DNA of 64,000 bases from G041200185 sp041200185 (GTDB taxonomy: Bacteria; Pseudomonadota; Alphaproteobacteria; BNTO01): NCBI GenBank assembly GCA_041200185.1, contig CP165730.1:1178001-1242000 (forward strand), in the 5' to 3' direction. The notes beneath the pieces are model-generated. The model was not told the origin of the DNA, made no database searches, and saw nothing but the letters and a program-made list of their open reading frames with translations. This document shows positions 44,667 to 53,065 of this stretch, piece after piece. Numbering within the stretch: position 1 is the stretch's first letter; the number at the start of each line of letters is the position of its first letter. Position numbers and translations under genes: made by a program.

Positions 44667-44684
44667 AATTATTATTAATAAATG

Positions 44685-44713
44685 TTTACAAAAGATTAAT
44701 AATTGTGTATTAT
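44685..44713 (+). promoter_or_regulatory. Sigma-70-type promoter of the sigma-factor gene
   Basis: TTTACA (44685-44690), a 17-base spacer and TATTAT (44708-44713): a near-consensus promoter. Transcription should begin near 44720, 33 bases before CTG 44753. Confidence 0.7.
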
Positions 44714-44776
44714 GAATAAAGAAATGAGGCAAAAACGAAAAGGAGGGGACTTCTGAAACCCATTTACCGTGACCCT

Positions 44777-45511
44777 ATGAGAAATCTTTCTCGGGATAAC
44801 GAAGTTTCTTCTTTGCGTTCGTGGCGAGATGACAACTCTCTCGTTGACCGCGACCGGATCGTGCTAAGTCACCTGGGGTTGGTGCGAAAGATAGCCCTCT
44901 ACGAAAGTCGGCGCTACGGCGTCGACTCAGGGGCTTTGTTCTCAGAGGGAGTCCTAGCACTCTTCCGCGCCATTCAATCTTTTGATGAAACGCGGGGATG
45001 TCGTTTCTCAACCTATGCAACCTTTTGGATTCGCGTGTACATCAAGTCCTACCTTGCGCAATCTTCTTCAGTTGTTCCACGTCCCATTCCGCGTCGAAAA
45101 AGTGTGATAAGTGCGGAAACCCGTTTCTCGGAAGGTTGGACACCATGTGATACCTCTCTGGATTGTGATGAAGATGGCGCGAGTTGGATTGAGAATTTAC
45201 CAGATACACGTCCTACACCTGAAGAACAACTGGTACGACTAACTGAAAGACAAAGAAGATCTGCACAAATTAAGGAGGGTCTCAACACGCTTAGCTCTCG
45301 TGAGAGACTGGTTCTGAACAAGCGATATGGAATAGAGAAAAAAATATCCTTTTCTGCCTTAGCCCTGCACTTCAAAATTTCTGTTGAAGGCGTCCGCCAG
45401 ATTGAAAAACGTGCCCTCCTGAAACTCAAAAAGTATTTTGTTCGTGGAACGATGACGGACTCGAAAAATAATAATGGATCATTTAAACATTTAAATAATT
45501 GCGATTATTGA
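44777..45511 (+). CDS. Divergent RpoH-like (sigma-32 type) sigma factor
   Basis: A 244-residue sigma factor of the sigma-70 family. Region 2 is clear (HLGLVRKIALYESRRYG, then SEGVLALFRAIQSFD and FSTYATFWIRVYIKSYL at about 78-94) and region 4 has LSSRERLVLNKRYGI and GVRQIEKRALLKLKKY. The overall size and layout are those of RpoH, but the region after helix 2.4 that usually holds the RpoH box QKKLFFNLR reads AQSSSVVPRPIPRR. It may therefore be a diverged heat-shock or specialised sigma factor. AGGAGGGG lies 30 bases before ATG 44777 but six before CTG 44753, in the same frame. The extra codons (IYRDP before M) extend the family N-terminus, so the true start may be CTG. Confidence 0.8.
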   Translation: MRNLSRDNEVSSLRSWRDDNSLVDRDRIVLSHLGLVRKIALYESRRYGVDSGALFSEGVLALFRAIQSFDETRGCRFSTYATFWIRVYIKSYLAQSSSVVPRPIPRRKSVISAETRFSEGWTPCDTSLDCDEDGASWIENLPDTRPTPEEQLVRLTERQRRSAQIKEGLNTLSSRERLVLNKRYGIEKKISFSALALHFKISVEGVRQIEKRALLKLKKYFVRGTMTDSKNNNGSFKHLNNCDY

Positions 45512-45930
45512 AGTACTATGATAAAGTGATAATAAAAAAAGATTCGAACACTGTATATGTGATGCGTAGATTCATCCTCATAAGCTACCCTCAGTCCGCA
45601 GCATGATCAGATAGTTCATAATTAAAATTCTTCTGCAATGGAACCTTCAGATACGCTTATCTAAATACAACCTGAAACGTGCTTACGGTAGGCCGGTCAA
45701 TTTTTTCCCTTTGATTGATTTTAAATATTTTTACCATCAATGATTTACATTACTTCCTCCACAAATCTTGGTACTGTTCCATACTTACAGCTGCATCTAA
45801 CAGACCTTACTTTCACCTACCTGCCAGCCAACTCGAACCCATCACAACGACATAACTCTCCAGCTTGGCTGGTGGGATTTTCACCCACCTTTCTACCCAA
45901 TGTCTCTTATGAGCACCTGTGTATACTCCT
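45512..45930. other. Spacer between convergent genes
   Basis: About 420 bases between the sigma factor and the Gly/Met-rich gene. No gene or clear terminator is seen. Confidence 0.3.
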
Positions 45931-46695
45931 TTAACGGTTTCTGCTACTGCTTACTGAGGATGACTGTCTTACTGCAGTTTGCTGCGTTGGAGCGACTGTC
46001 GAAGCAACCTGGTTGATTGCATTCCCGATCATACCCCCTATCGTAGGTTGTTGCATCATTCCCGTCTGCGCCATAGGCATCTGCTGTACGTACCCCATAT
46101 TCACCTGGCTCGCATAAGGATTCATTTGAGTCATACCATACGGATTATAACCGCCCATGCCTCCTTGAACCATACCCCCGTAAGGATTAGCCATCTGCTG
46201 ATACTGAGCCTGTTGTCTTTGGATCATCTCCTGCTGATATTGTTGAAAAATGATCATAGCCATCTGTTGATTGACTTGGTAGACCTGCATAATCATTGCC
46301 AGGACTTCGCCTAAAAGATCCGCTACTCCCTTCGACGCATAGTACAAATCATCGTCTTGGACCTTATTAAGGGTCTTGTTAGCATCATCCTTTGCACGAC
46401 TTGCTGAAGCCGAACTGACGCCCATCCCCATCATGCCGAAGCCTCCCATGCCGAGGCCATTCATTCCCCCCAAACCGGCACCAAAGCCACCCATGCCACC
46501 TAAGCCCATCCCGCCAAGCATGCCGGCAAGTGACCCCATGAGGTTGCCCCCCATTCCCATGCTGGCCATCGGATTCATACCCATGTTCATTCCCATCATG
46601 CCAGGCATCATCATGGCATGAGAAGTATTAACTGCAGTAGCTCCCAGGGCGGCAAACGCGACTCCGAGAACCACTCGCGCTGACTGTGTTTTCAT
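45931..46695 (-). CDS. Exported Gly/Met-rich low-complexity protein
   Basis: A 254-residue exported protein. The signal peptide MKTQSARVVLGVAFAALG ends near SHA-MMMP. Residues 30-100 are nearly all Gly, Met and a few Leu/Phe (GMGGNLMG-type repeats). A helical middle section (about 115-170, Gln-rich: QQYQQEMIQRQQ) and an Asn/Tyr/Met/Gln-rich tail with NPYGGM-like repeats follow. Such sequences suit a surface matrix, adhesin-like or phase-separating protein, but no family is recognised. GAGAGAAC supports the start at 46695; ATG 46710 is an in-frame alternative. Confidence 0.7.
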   Translation of the reverse strand: MKTQSARVVLGVAFAALGATAVNTSHAMMMPGMMGMNMGMNPMASMGMGGNLMGSLAGMLGGMGLGGMGGFGAGLGGMNGLGMGGFGMMGMGVSSASASRAKDDANKTLNKVQDDDLYYASKGVADLLGEVLAMIMQVYQVNQQMAMIIFQQYQQEMIQRQQAQYQQMANPYGGMVQGGMGGYNPYGMTQMNPYASQVNMGYVQQMPMAQTGMMQQPTIGGMIGNAINQVASTVAPTQQTAVRQSSSVSSSRNR

Positions 46696-46710
46696 GCTCT
46701 GTTCTCTCAT

Positions 46711-47094
46711 ATTACCAATCTTCTAGAGTAAGAATAACCATTAATAGTTAATAAATAATTAAAAATATTTACTGTTGAGGAGATGAATATTTCTGCGTCA
46801 ATAGCATCAACATCATCACCTGCCTCATATCTACATAGCCTCTTAAGCAATACTCGTCGTCTTTTATTGCATTTGTTTTATTTTGCACCAAAAATAGTGC
46901 TATATACAAGAAAATAGCATAACAATACCAAGTATTGATATTTCTTTATCCTCGCCCTACTCTATCCAATTAGATAAAACTTGTATTTCACTAACATATC
47001 AAATATCTGAAAAAGACCTTATATTACTTCTCAAGTATCGATATTCATATCTTAGGTAGCCATCTTTTGTTCTTCTCCTCATGTTCCTTTCTCC
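46711..47094. other. AT-rich spacer
   Basis: No gene seen in about 385 bases. It should contain the promoter of the Gly/Met-rich gene on the minus strand. Confidence 0.3.
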
Positions 47095-47607
47095 TTACCG
47101 TACTTTCTCAATTCGGCGGAGGCGGACATAGAGTGCCCCGACGCCTCCATCAGTTAGGGGGGCATGAGTGTAACCGCTAACGAGGAAACTGTGCTGTTCG
47201 AGCCATTGAGGAACTTCGATACGTAGAACACCGCTTTTGCCGGTAATGACGCGTACCCATCGTTTTTCCATAACTTGTCCTCTCAAAAGAAATTGAAGCA
47301 ACTGATCTTGAGCTTGAGTGCGAGTGAGACCATGTAAATCAATTGATCCCTCGATAACGATGTTTTTAGCTTTTTTGGGCAGAATTTTATCAACTCCAAA
47401 GTGCACTCTGGACTGAGAAAACGTACCTGAAAAATCCTTGGAGCCTTGCGGAAAATTCATGGGGGATATTGGGTCTAGCAATTTCGTCCGCTCGCGCTTT
47501 TGGGGAGAGGAGGCAGGAGGTAAAGGAACGTTATTCCTAGACAATTTCTTCGTGGATTGATTACTTAGTTCCCACAGGGCCTTCTCTTCTAGCGTGAGGA
47601 CTCTCAT
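47095..47607 (-). CDS. Smr-domain protein
   Basis: A 170-residue protein. A basic, Pro/Ser-rich N-terminal half is followed by an Smr domain (about 85-168): IDLHGLTRTQAQDQLLQFL with the conserved Asp-His-Gly, VRVITGKSGVLRIEVPQWL for the TGxG loop, and HAPLTDGGVGALYVRLRR for the G-A-hydrophobic strand. Smr domains are nucleases or nucleic-acid binding modules linked to mismatch or ribosome-quality processes. It overlaps the end of der as ATGA, so the two are coupled. The usual alphaproteobacterial setting of the Smr gene beside mltA is not seen here. Confidence 0.88.
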   Translation of the reverse strand: MRVLTLEEKALWELSNQSTKKLSRNNVPLPPASSPQKRERTKLLDPISPMNFPQGSKDFSGTFSQSRVHFGVDKILPKKAKNIVIEGSIDLHGLTRTQAQDQLLQFLLRGQVMEKRWVRVITGKSGVLRIEVPQWLEQHSFLVSGYTHAPLTDGGVGALYVRLRRIEKVR

Positions 47608-49280
47608 AAACGCATCGCGGAAGAGCGAGACGAACGTCGTTGTCCTCTATTCTTCAAAGGCGCGCCCTCATCCAAGGCTTGACGAGATACATAGGGATTG
47701 TCTTGTTGACGCCACTGGATGAGAACGGGGACTCCGTGAAGATCAAAGGCCTCACGGAGCCGACTTTGAACAAATCGCCGATAAGACTCAGGAACAGTTT
47801 CCATGCGCGTCCCGAAAATAACGAAATGCGGTGGTTGATTTCCAACTTGGGTCATGTATTTCAGCTTAGAGGAACGAAAACCAGCCGTAGGCGGTGGACA
47901 CGCCGCCACAAGATCTCGCAGCCATGAATTCAGCTTCGCCGTAGAGAAATGCCGACGCCAACTGTCTTCGACTTGCAAAACGAGGGACAAAAGATCTGAA
48001 AGGCCCTTCTTTTTCTCTGCAGAGAGAGGAGTCCAAAAGACATCCTTCAAATGAGCAGCAAAAGATAAGGAGTGCACAAATTTTTTTCTGAGGAGATTTC
48101 TATCTCGAACGAGATCCCACTTGTTGAGGGCCAGGATAACGCAACGCCCTTCCTGCAAAATCTTGTCAGCCAGAAGCAAGTCCTGCTGAAGAAGCTCTCC
48201 GAAATCGGATGATTCGATATCGACAGCATCAAGGACGAGAACACAAACATCCGCTGCGCGAGCGCACCTCAGAGCTGTGCTTACCGTTATCTTTTCAAGC
48301 GGATCGTGAATCCGCGAGCGACGGCGAATCCCAGCCGTATCACAGAGACGAAATAGACGACCACGGTAAGTCCACTCTAGTTCTATAGAATCGCGTGTGA
48401 CACCAGGACAATTGGCAACAAGCTGCTGCTGCCGTCCAAGAAGCGCGTTGATGAGAGTCGATTTCCCAACATTAGGTCGACCAACAATGGCTAAAGCTAA
48501 AGTAAGCGGTTGGTTCATCCCTTCTCCACAGGTAAGGTCCTTAGCGCTTTTTGGCGTAGTCGGATCGACTAACAACGAGTTTCCCCGTGATTCCACAGTT
48601 TTGATAAGAGTCGTCATCTCCAAATTATGGCTTGTGGAATGAGTGCCATCAGCACTTTGAAAAGATGTCTTTTCTAACGGAGTCAGTAAAGGCAAGGCAC
48701 CATCTGTGCGAATATTAGAGAACGGAGGTGTATGCAAAATAGCCTGCTTAAGCTCGTCGAGACCTTGCCGGTGAGCTGCCGAGACAAGCAGAAGATCTTG
48801 CCCTATCGAATAAAGATCATCAGGCACCGCGTGATGGCGCAAAGCATCACACTTACTAACCACAGGGATCATCGTTTTCCCATATTTCCGGGCGCTATTA
48901 AAAAAGGAAAGGGCCGCCTGCTGCTCCTGTTTACCATCAAACAGAAAAAGGACCACATCAGCGCTTTTGAGAGCTCCTAAAGTTAGCATGGATGTAAGTT
49001 TATCAAGTTCAAATCTCCCCTTCTGAACAAGGGGCGAGTCTTTGATGTTTGAGAAACGTCCAGTGTACTCTGGAAGCACACCTGGCGTATCGACAAGCGT
49101 AGCGAAGACCGATCCGTCATCGTCAAGAGCGAATCGCTCATATCGGCAGTCACGTGTTACCCCAGGCCGATCAAAAACAAGCGCCGCCCGACGCTGAACA
49201 AGGGCGTTAAACAAAGCCGACTTTCCTGCGTTTGGAAGGCCGAGAAGGATAACCTTTGGTTCGTTATGATCCAAAGGCAT
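47604..49280 (-). CDS. der: Double GTPase Der (EngA)
   Basis: A 558-residue tandem GTPase for 50S ribosome assembly. The first GTPase domain has GLPNAGKSALFN, LVDTPGVLP and VSKCD (usually NKCD); the second has GRPNVGKSTLINAL, CDTAGIRRR and LNKWD. A C-terminal KH-like domain follows with LKYMTQVGNQPPHFVIF. It is about 70-100 residues longer than typical because of a Ser/Thr-rich linker (about 205-270) between the GTPases. AGGGAGG right before ATG 49280 decides the start and gives a 17-base overlap with the bamB end. It is the middle gene of bamB-der-smr. Confidence 0.95.
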   Translation of the reverse strand: MPLDHNEPKVILLGLPNAGKSALFNALVQRRAALVFDRPGVTRDCRYERFALDDDGSVFATLVDTPGVLPEYTGRFSNIKDSPLVQKGRFELDKLTSMLTLGALKSADVVLFLFDGKQEQQAALSFFNSARKYGKTMIPVVSKCDALRHHAVPDDLYSIGQDLLLVSAAHRQGLDELKQAILHTPPFSNIRTDGALPLLTPLEKTSFQSADGTHSTSHNLEMTTLIKTVESRGNSLLVDPTTPKSAKDLTCGEGMNQPLTLALAIVGRPNVGKSTLINALLGRQQQLVANCPGVTRDSIELEWTYRGRLFRLCDTAGIRRRSRIHDPLEKITVSTALRCARAADVCVLVLDAVDIESSDFGELLQQDLLLADKILQEGRCVILALNKWDLVRDRNLLRKKFVHSLSFAAHLKDVFWTPLSAEKKKGLSDLLSLVLQVEDSWRRHFSTAKLNSWLRDLVAACPPPTAGFRSSKLKYMTQVGNQPPHFVIFGTRMETVPESYRRFVQSRLREAFDLHGVPVLIQWRQQDNPYVSRQALDEGAPLKNRGQRRSSRSSAMRL

Positions 49281-50586
49281 ACAACCTCCCTTGGCCAGAA
49301 AGGACAAAGAGCTGCTGGTTAACGATAATTGCACTGGATGGACTTAAAGCACGGGATTTCAGAACTCGCGCAACCTTTCCCGTGGAAGCATCAAAAGCAA
49401 CAATATTTCCAAAGTCCGTAACGATAAGGATACAGTCCCCGGCTAATAACGGTGCTGTCCAATGAGTTGGCCGTTTATGGTCAGCGTCATCAGGTAGGGC
49501 CGCACTCCATCGGACTCGTCCCGTAGCCTGATCAAAGCAATAGAGATACCCCTGGGCATCAACGGCAAACAACCAATCTCCAGAGGCCACAGGAGTATGA
49601 AGTCCAGAAAAGGGCACGCTCCAAAGCTCTTGTCCCGACAAGAGATGGGTAGCCGTTAAACTTCCACTATGTCCAACAACAAAAACTCGATCCCCCTGGA
49701 TAACCGGAGAAGCATGGATATGAAGCATGCTACTCACCGTATCATCCGCAAACTGAGGCGTCATGAAAGACATCCAAAGCTCAGCACCAGAATCTATGTC
49801 ATAAGCCTTATATTCGCCCGACGTAAAGGCAGCTACGACAGCACCGTCCTCAACAGCAGGTGACCCATTCCCCAAAAAAACAACGTTCTCAGGAGCCTCC
49901 GCCAAACTCCATAACGTATTCAACTGAGAATCCAGCACAAAAAGACTGTTATTACTACCTTGAAAAACGAGTGTCCCGCCCGCTACCGTTGGCGCCGATC
50001 GAAGCGAACTGTGTAATTCGACCTTCTTCATAACGCGGCCAGAATCTGACGCAAGAATTATCACTTCTCCAGATGCCGCCGCCACGAGAAGATAGCCTGT
50101 GTCGAGTAACGCCATGCCGGCTATCTTCGCGACATCCTCTATACGACCAACCGGCGACACCTTCCACAAAATCTTCTGACTTGCTATATCAATGGCAAAA
50201 ATGTCACCGTCAGTATTGGCACCAAAAATCCGACCTTTTTCCGAAACGAGGTTAGTAATTAATCGTGCTTTTTGAGTTGTACCTCCTCCTACAGATACAA
50301 ACCACTGGAATTGCGCTTTGTGCATATCAAAGCGATGATGAGCCATCTCGTGCGTGGCAGATTCAAATTCCTGGCGGCAACCCTTCTCAACTCGCTGATT
50401 TGGCAACTTAAAGGCCCGCCTTAACGTGGCATTATCAACAGCAAGCTCTTGCGAAGATGGAACCACTAACTCTCTCTTCCCTGAAATCTTAGACGTCGTC
50501 GTGCAGCCAGTCAAAAGAAGAACCGGGAAAACACCCCCCCAGCAAGACGAAAGAAGATGACGCAGAACAACCGAAACAGAAGACAT
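49264..50586 (-). CDS. bamB: Outer membrane assembly lipoprotein BamB
   Basis: A 440-residue PQQ-type beta-propeller lipoprotein of the Bam complex that inserts outer-membrane proteins. The signal peptide ends in the lipobox LLTGC. Blade repeats of the pattern (L/V)xWxx are clear: AKILWKV-like, SDSGRVMKKVEL, DSQLNTLWSL, DSGAELWMSF, LSGQELWSVPF, ATGRVRWSAALP. GAGG before ATG 50586 is the likely start; a longer frame to GTG 50640 exists but lacks a signal peptide reason. The order bamB-der is normal for proteobacteria. The neighbouring hisS-related genes usual in gammaproteobacteria are absent. Confidence 0.92.
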   Translation of the reverse strand: MSSVSVVLRHLLSSCWGGVFPVLLLTGCTTTSKISGKRELVVPSSQELAVDNATLRRAFKLPNQRVEKGCRQEFESATHEMAHHRFDMHKAQFQWFVSVGGGTTQKARLITNLVSEKGRIFGANTDGDIFAIDIASQKILWKVSPVGRIEDVAKIAGMALLDTGYLLVAAASGEVIILASDSGRVMKKVELHSSLRSAPTVAGGTLVFQGSNNSLFVLDSQLNTLWSLAEAPENVVFLGNGSPAVEDGAVVAAFTSGEYKAYDIDSGAELWMSFMTPQFADDTVSSMLHIHASPVIQGDRVFVVGHSGSLTATHLLSGQELWSVPFSGLHTPVASGDWLFAVDAQGYLYCFDQATGRVRWSAALPDDADHKRPTHWTAPLLAGDCILIVTDFGNIVAFDASTGKVARVLKSRALSPSSAIIVNQQLFVLSGQGRLYAFGS

Positions 50587-50913
50587 AACCTCAACTAGGA
50601 ACAAAAAACACACACAGTAACACACGCGCCAGGGTAGCACAGAATAAGCTTGAGAAATAGTGTCAGGAGAAGGTTGCTGAGAAGAGGATGAACATGAGTC
50701 ACATGGATGCCGGAGGACATTTATCTCACCTCAGCAGTATAAGCGCAAACGTAACCAAGTACGCGACATCAATAGATTGATCAATTGAAACGCAAGAAAA
50801 TTCAGAACCCCGGATAATCAACCATCCAAAAATTCGTGGGGCACCCAGCTTGGCTTGATGATGTTCGCGAAACCTGTTAAAAGACAGTGAGTATACAGAA
50901 CGTTGAGGAATGT

Positions 50914-51216
50914 ATGAAAATAGTTTTTATCTTGCCGAACAAGGAAGAAAAAACCGTTGAGGGACGAGTAGGGGCACCCTTGCTTGAGATCGCCGAGGAG
51001 AACGACCTACCTTTGTTTGGTGGCTGTGGTGGATCGGGCATTTGCGGAAGCTGTCGTGTCAGGATTGCTCCCGAGTGGATGGATCGCTTGCCTCCACCGG
51101 GTGATTCGGAGCAGGATACCCTTGAAGCGCTTCAGGCAGACGATGGTGTCCGGCTAGCTTGTCAGGTCGTTTTGACGGAAACTTGTGATGGGTTAAGGGT
51201 CTACCTTACGGTATAG
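50914..51216 (+). CDS. 2Fe-2S ferredoxin
   Basis: A 100-residue electron carrier. Cluster ligands are in GGCGGSGICGSCRVRI (C-x5-C-x2-C) with the last Cys about 35 residues on in RLACQVVL. The sequence around the ligands is that of adrenodoxin/ISC-type ferredoxins, so it may serve Fe-S cluster or heme pathways together with the iscS gene at 62399, although they are not adjacent. ATG 50914 has GAGGA before it; the frame is open 9 codons upstream. It precedes hda by six bases and may share its transcript. Confidence 0.88.
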   Translation: MKIVFILPNKEEKTVEGRVGAPLLEIAEENDLPLFGGCGGSGICGSCRVRIAPEWMDRLPPPGDSEQDTLEALQADDGVRLACQVVLTETCDGLRVYLTV

Positions 51217-51222
51217 GAGGTT

Positions 51223-51897
51223 ATGGAACCTCGTTTGCTCCCTTTAGCATCCCAAGAGGATTTTTCCCTCGCACGGTGGGTCGTGGCGCCGTGTAACGAG
51301 GTTGCCTACCGATGGGTTGTGAGATCCCCCCGCGAAGAAACGGCGCAAATGGCGTACCTTTATGGAAGTACCCAGACGGGAAAAACCCATCTAGCGCACA
51401 TATTCGCCGAACTTAATCAGGGATCCTACGTTCAAACATCAAGAGATTTCGGCCTTTTCTCGGTAAGGGAATTCGTAAAAAATCACTTTGCTAGAGCCTA
51501 CGTTTTCGACGAGATCGAGTCAGCTGAACCCACGTGGCTCTTCGATCTTTTTAATGTACTAAGAGAGCAGGGAGCAAAGGTACTATGGGTCAGCTCTTGG
51601 CAGCCTTCATGGTGGGAATCAAAACTCCAGGACCTCTCGTCGAGGTTTAAACTTTTGCCCTTGCTGAAGATTGATTCGCCTGACGAGGCAACGGCCCGAC
51701 ACGTGTTTGCAAAAATGATGTCGGATTTCGGAACGCAGATGGCCGAGGAGGATATCCAATACCTCTTAACTCGCATTTCCCGTGATATGACAACATTGCG
51801 TGCTTGGGCACACACGCTGGATCAAGTATCCTCCCTTCGCAAAAAAGCCATTACTCGTCCCCTTATTCGTGAGATGTTGGAGGACGATAGCACGTAG
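51223..51897 (+). CDS. hda: DnaA regulatory inactivator Hda homologue
   Basis: A 224-residue AAA+ protein related to the DnaA ATPase domain. Walker A is GSTQTGKTHLAHIFAE (about 46-61), Walker B is YVFDEIES, and there are DnaA-like sensor regions (SRFKLLPLLKI, DEATARHVFAKMM). It lacks the DNA-binding domain of DnaA. Hda with the beta clamp stimulates DnaA-ATP hydrolysis and prevents re-initiation. AGGAGG before ATG fixes the start. It follows the ferredoxin gene and ends in tandem TAG TGA. Confidence 0.9.
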   Translation: MEPRLLPLASQEDFSLARWVVAPCNEVAYRWVVRSPREETAQMAYLYGSTQTGKTHLAHIFAELNQGSYVQTSRDFGLFSVREFVKNHFARAYVFDEIESAEPTWLFDLFNVLREQGAKVLWVSSWQPSWWESKLQDLSSRFKLLPLLKIDSPDEATARHVFAKMMSDFGTQMAEEDIQYLLTRISRDMTTLRAWAHTLDQVSSLRKKAITRPLIREMLEDDST

Positions 51898-52310
51898 TGA
51901 AAAACGGCTGTGGCGAGTTCTACAGATTATCTTCATTTGGTGGATTTTAATAAAAAGCTTTCTATGAAAATTGATAATTTTCCATCACTAAAATTAACTA
52001 AATTTTTTATCTTTATAGTGTAATTCGATCAGAGATTTATTTACTTCTTTTTATAGATAAAATAAGAATTTTTCTAGATTGTTTTTATGTACAAACTAAA
52101 AAACAGTTTGTACATTTTCATTGTATATTCCTCTCCTATCCCATAAATTCGATCTTTGTCGTTTTTGACCGCGATTTATTCCCTGACAAGTAAGGTGCTC
52201 AAAAAAACAAACCACCGGGCAATTTCATCCCCTTCTACGACTCTTCTCGTATTGCTCTTGATTTTTGATATGATGTCCCAGGGTTTGGACTTATACAGCA
52301 CTGAGGTTTT
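51898..52310 (+). other. Intergenic region before fabG
   Basis: No gene. Contains two inverted repeats: GAAAATT-GAT-AATTTTC (51966-51982) and the stronger one listed separately at 52087. It probably carries the fabG promoter. Confidence 0.4.
52087..52118 (+). terminator. Strong hairpin with T-run
   Basis: ATGTACAAACT and AGTTTGTACAT form an 11-base perfect stem around a 7-base A-rich loop, followed by TTT. It lies 190 bases after hda and could terminate that transcript or serve as an operator-like palindrome for fabG. Confidence 0.5.
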
Positions 52311-53051
52311 ATGGCAGAGAGAACAGCTCTTATTACGGGAGCAACGGGAGATATCGGAAAAGCTCTTGTCAAAGCTTTTGTTCAAGACGGTTACCGCCGC
52401 GTAGCCATTTCGGGGATTGAGCCGGAGATTTTAGGGACCATGGTCGCAGAGATAGGAACGCCTACCTGTGAACTTCTTCCGTTCGTTGTGAACCTCACCC
52501 AAAACGAGGAAGCTGATTCTCTCTTTTCTACGGCTGCGGATCGCCTGGGACACATCGATGTCTTGGTGAATAATGCTGGCATCACGCGCGACAATCTTGT
52601 TATCAAAATGTCTGATGATGATTGGGATCTTGTGTTGAAGCTCAATTTGGAGGCGTGTTTCCGTTTGTGTCGGGCGGCGGCTAAGCCGATGATGGCTCGT
52701 CGATATGGCCGCATTGTGAATATTTCTTCCGTTGTGGGATGTATGGGTAACGCTGGGCAAGCGAATTATTGTGCTTCCAAGGCTGGGCTTATTGGCATGA
52801 CAAAGGCCCTAGCTCAAGAGCTCGGAGCTCGGAACGTAACCTTGAACTGTGTAGCCCCAGGGTTTATCGACTCCGCAATGACAAGTGGGATTCCCGAGGC
52901 CGCCAAGGAGAAGATGTTGTCGATGGTGCCTCTTAGGCGTATGGGGTTGCCGGAAGAAGTAGCTCATGCTGTGACGTTCCTGGCTTCTGATAGGGCTGCC
53001 TATATCACGGGGGCCACGTTGCACGTTAACGGCGGACTATATTTGGCGTAG
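52311..53051 (+). CDS. fabG: 3-oxoacyl-[ACP] reductase
   Basis: A 246-residue short-chain dehydrogenase that reduces beta-ketoacyl-ACP with NADPH in fatty acid synthesis. TGATGDIGKAL is the cofactor loop, LVNNAG follows near residue 87, and the catalytic Ser-Tyr-Lys are in NISSVVGCMGN (about 139) and YCASKAG (about 153-157). The C-terminus ends LHVNGG, as usual for FabG. It stands alone, without acpP or fabF beside it, in contrast to the common fab cluster. ATG 52311 has GAGG nearby. Confidence 0.94.
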   Translation: MAERTALITGATGDIGKALVKAFVQDGYRRVAISGIEPEILGTMVAEIGTPTCELLPFVVNLTQNEEADSLFSTAADRLGHIDVLVNNAGITRDNLVIKMSDDDWDLVLKLNLEACFRLCRAAAKPMMARRYGRIVNISSVVGCMGNAGQANYCASKAGLIGMTKALAQELGARNVTLNCVAPGFIDSAMTSGIPEAAKEKMLSMVPLRRMGLPEEVAHAVTFLASDRAAYITGATLHVNGGLYLA

Positions 53052-53065
53052 GAGGATGAAGATTT

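Larger units (their letters stand above)
41613..44684. other. Three-kilobase gene-poor AT-rich region
   Basis: No intact gene. The left half (to about 42950) is very AT-rich, with only short frames. Around 42965-43060 the plus strand reads EIARLYEDGFVGK, a helix typical of transposase or resolvase HTH parts but without context. An IS1-like relic lies at 43457-43872. The right end leads into the sigma-factor promoter. It has the look of old decayed accessory DNA. Confidence 0.55.
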
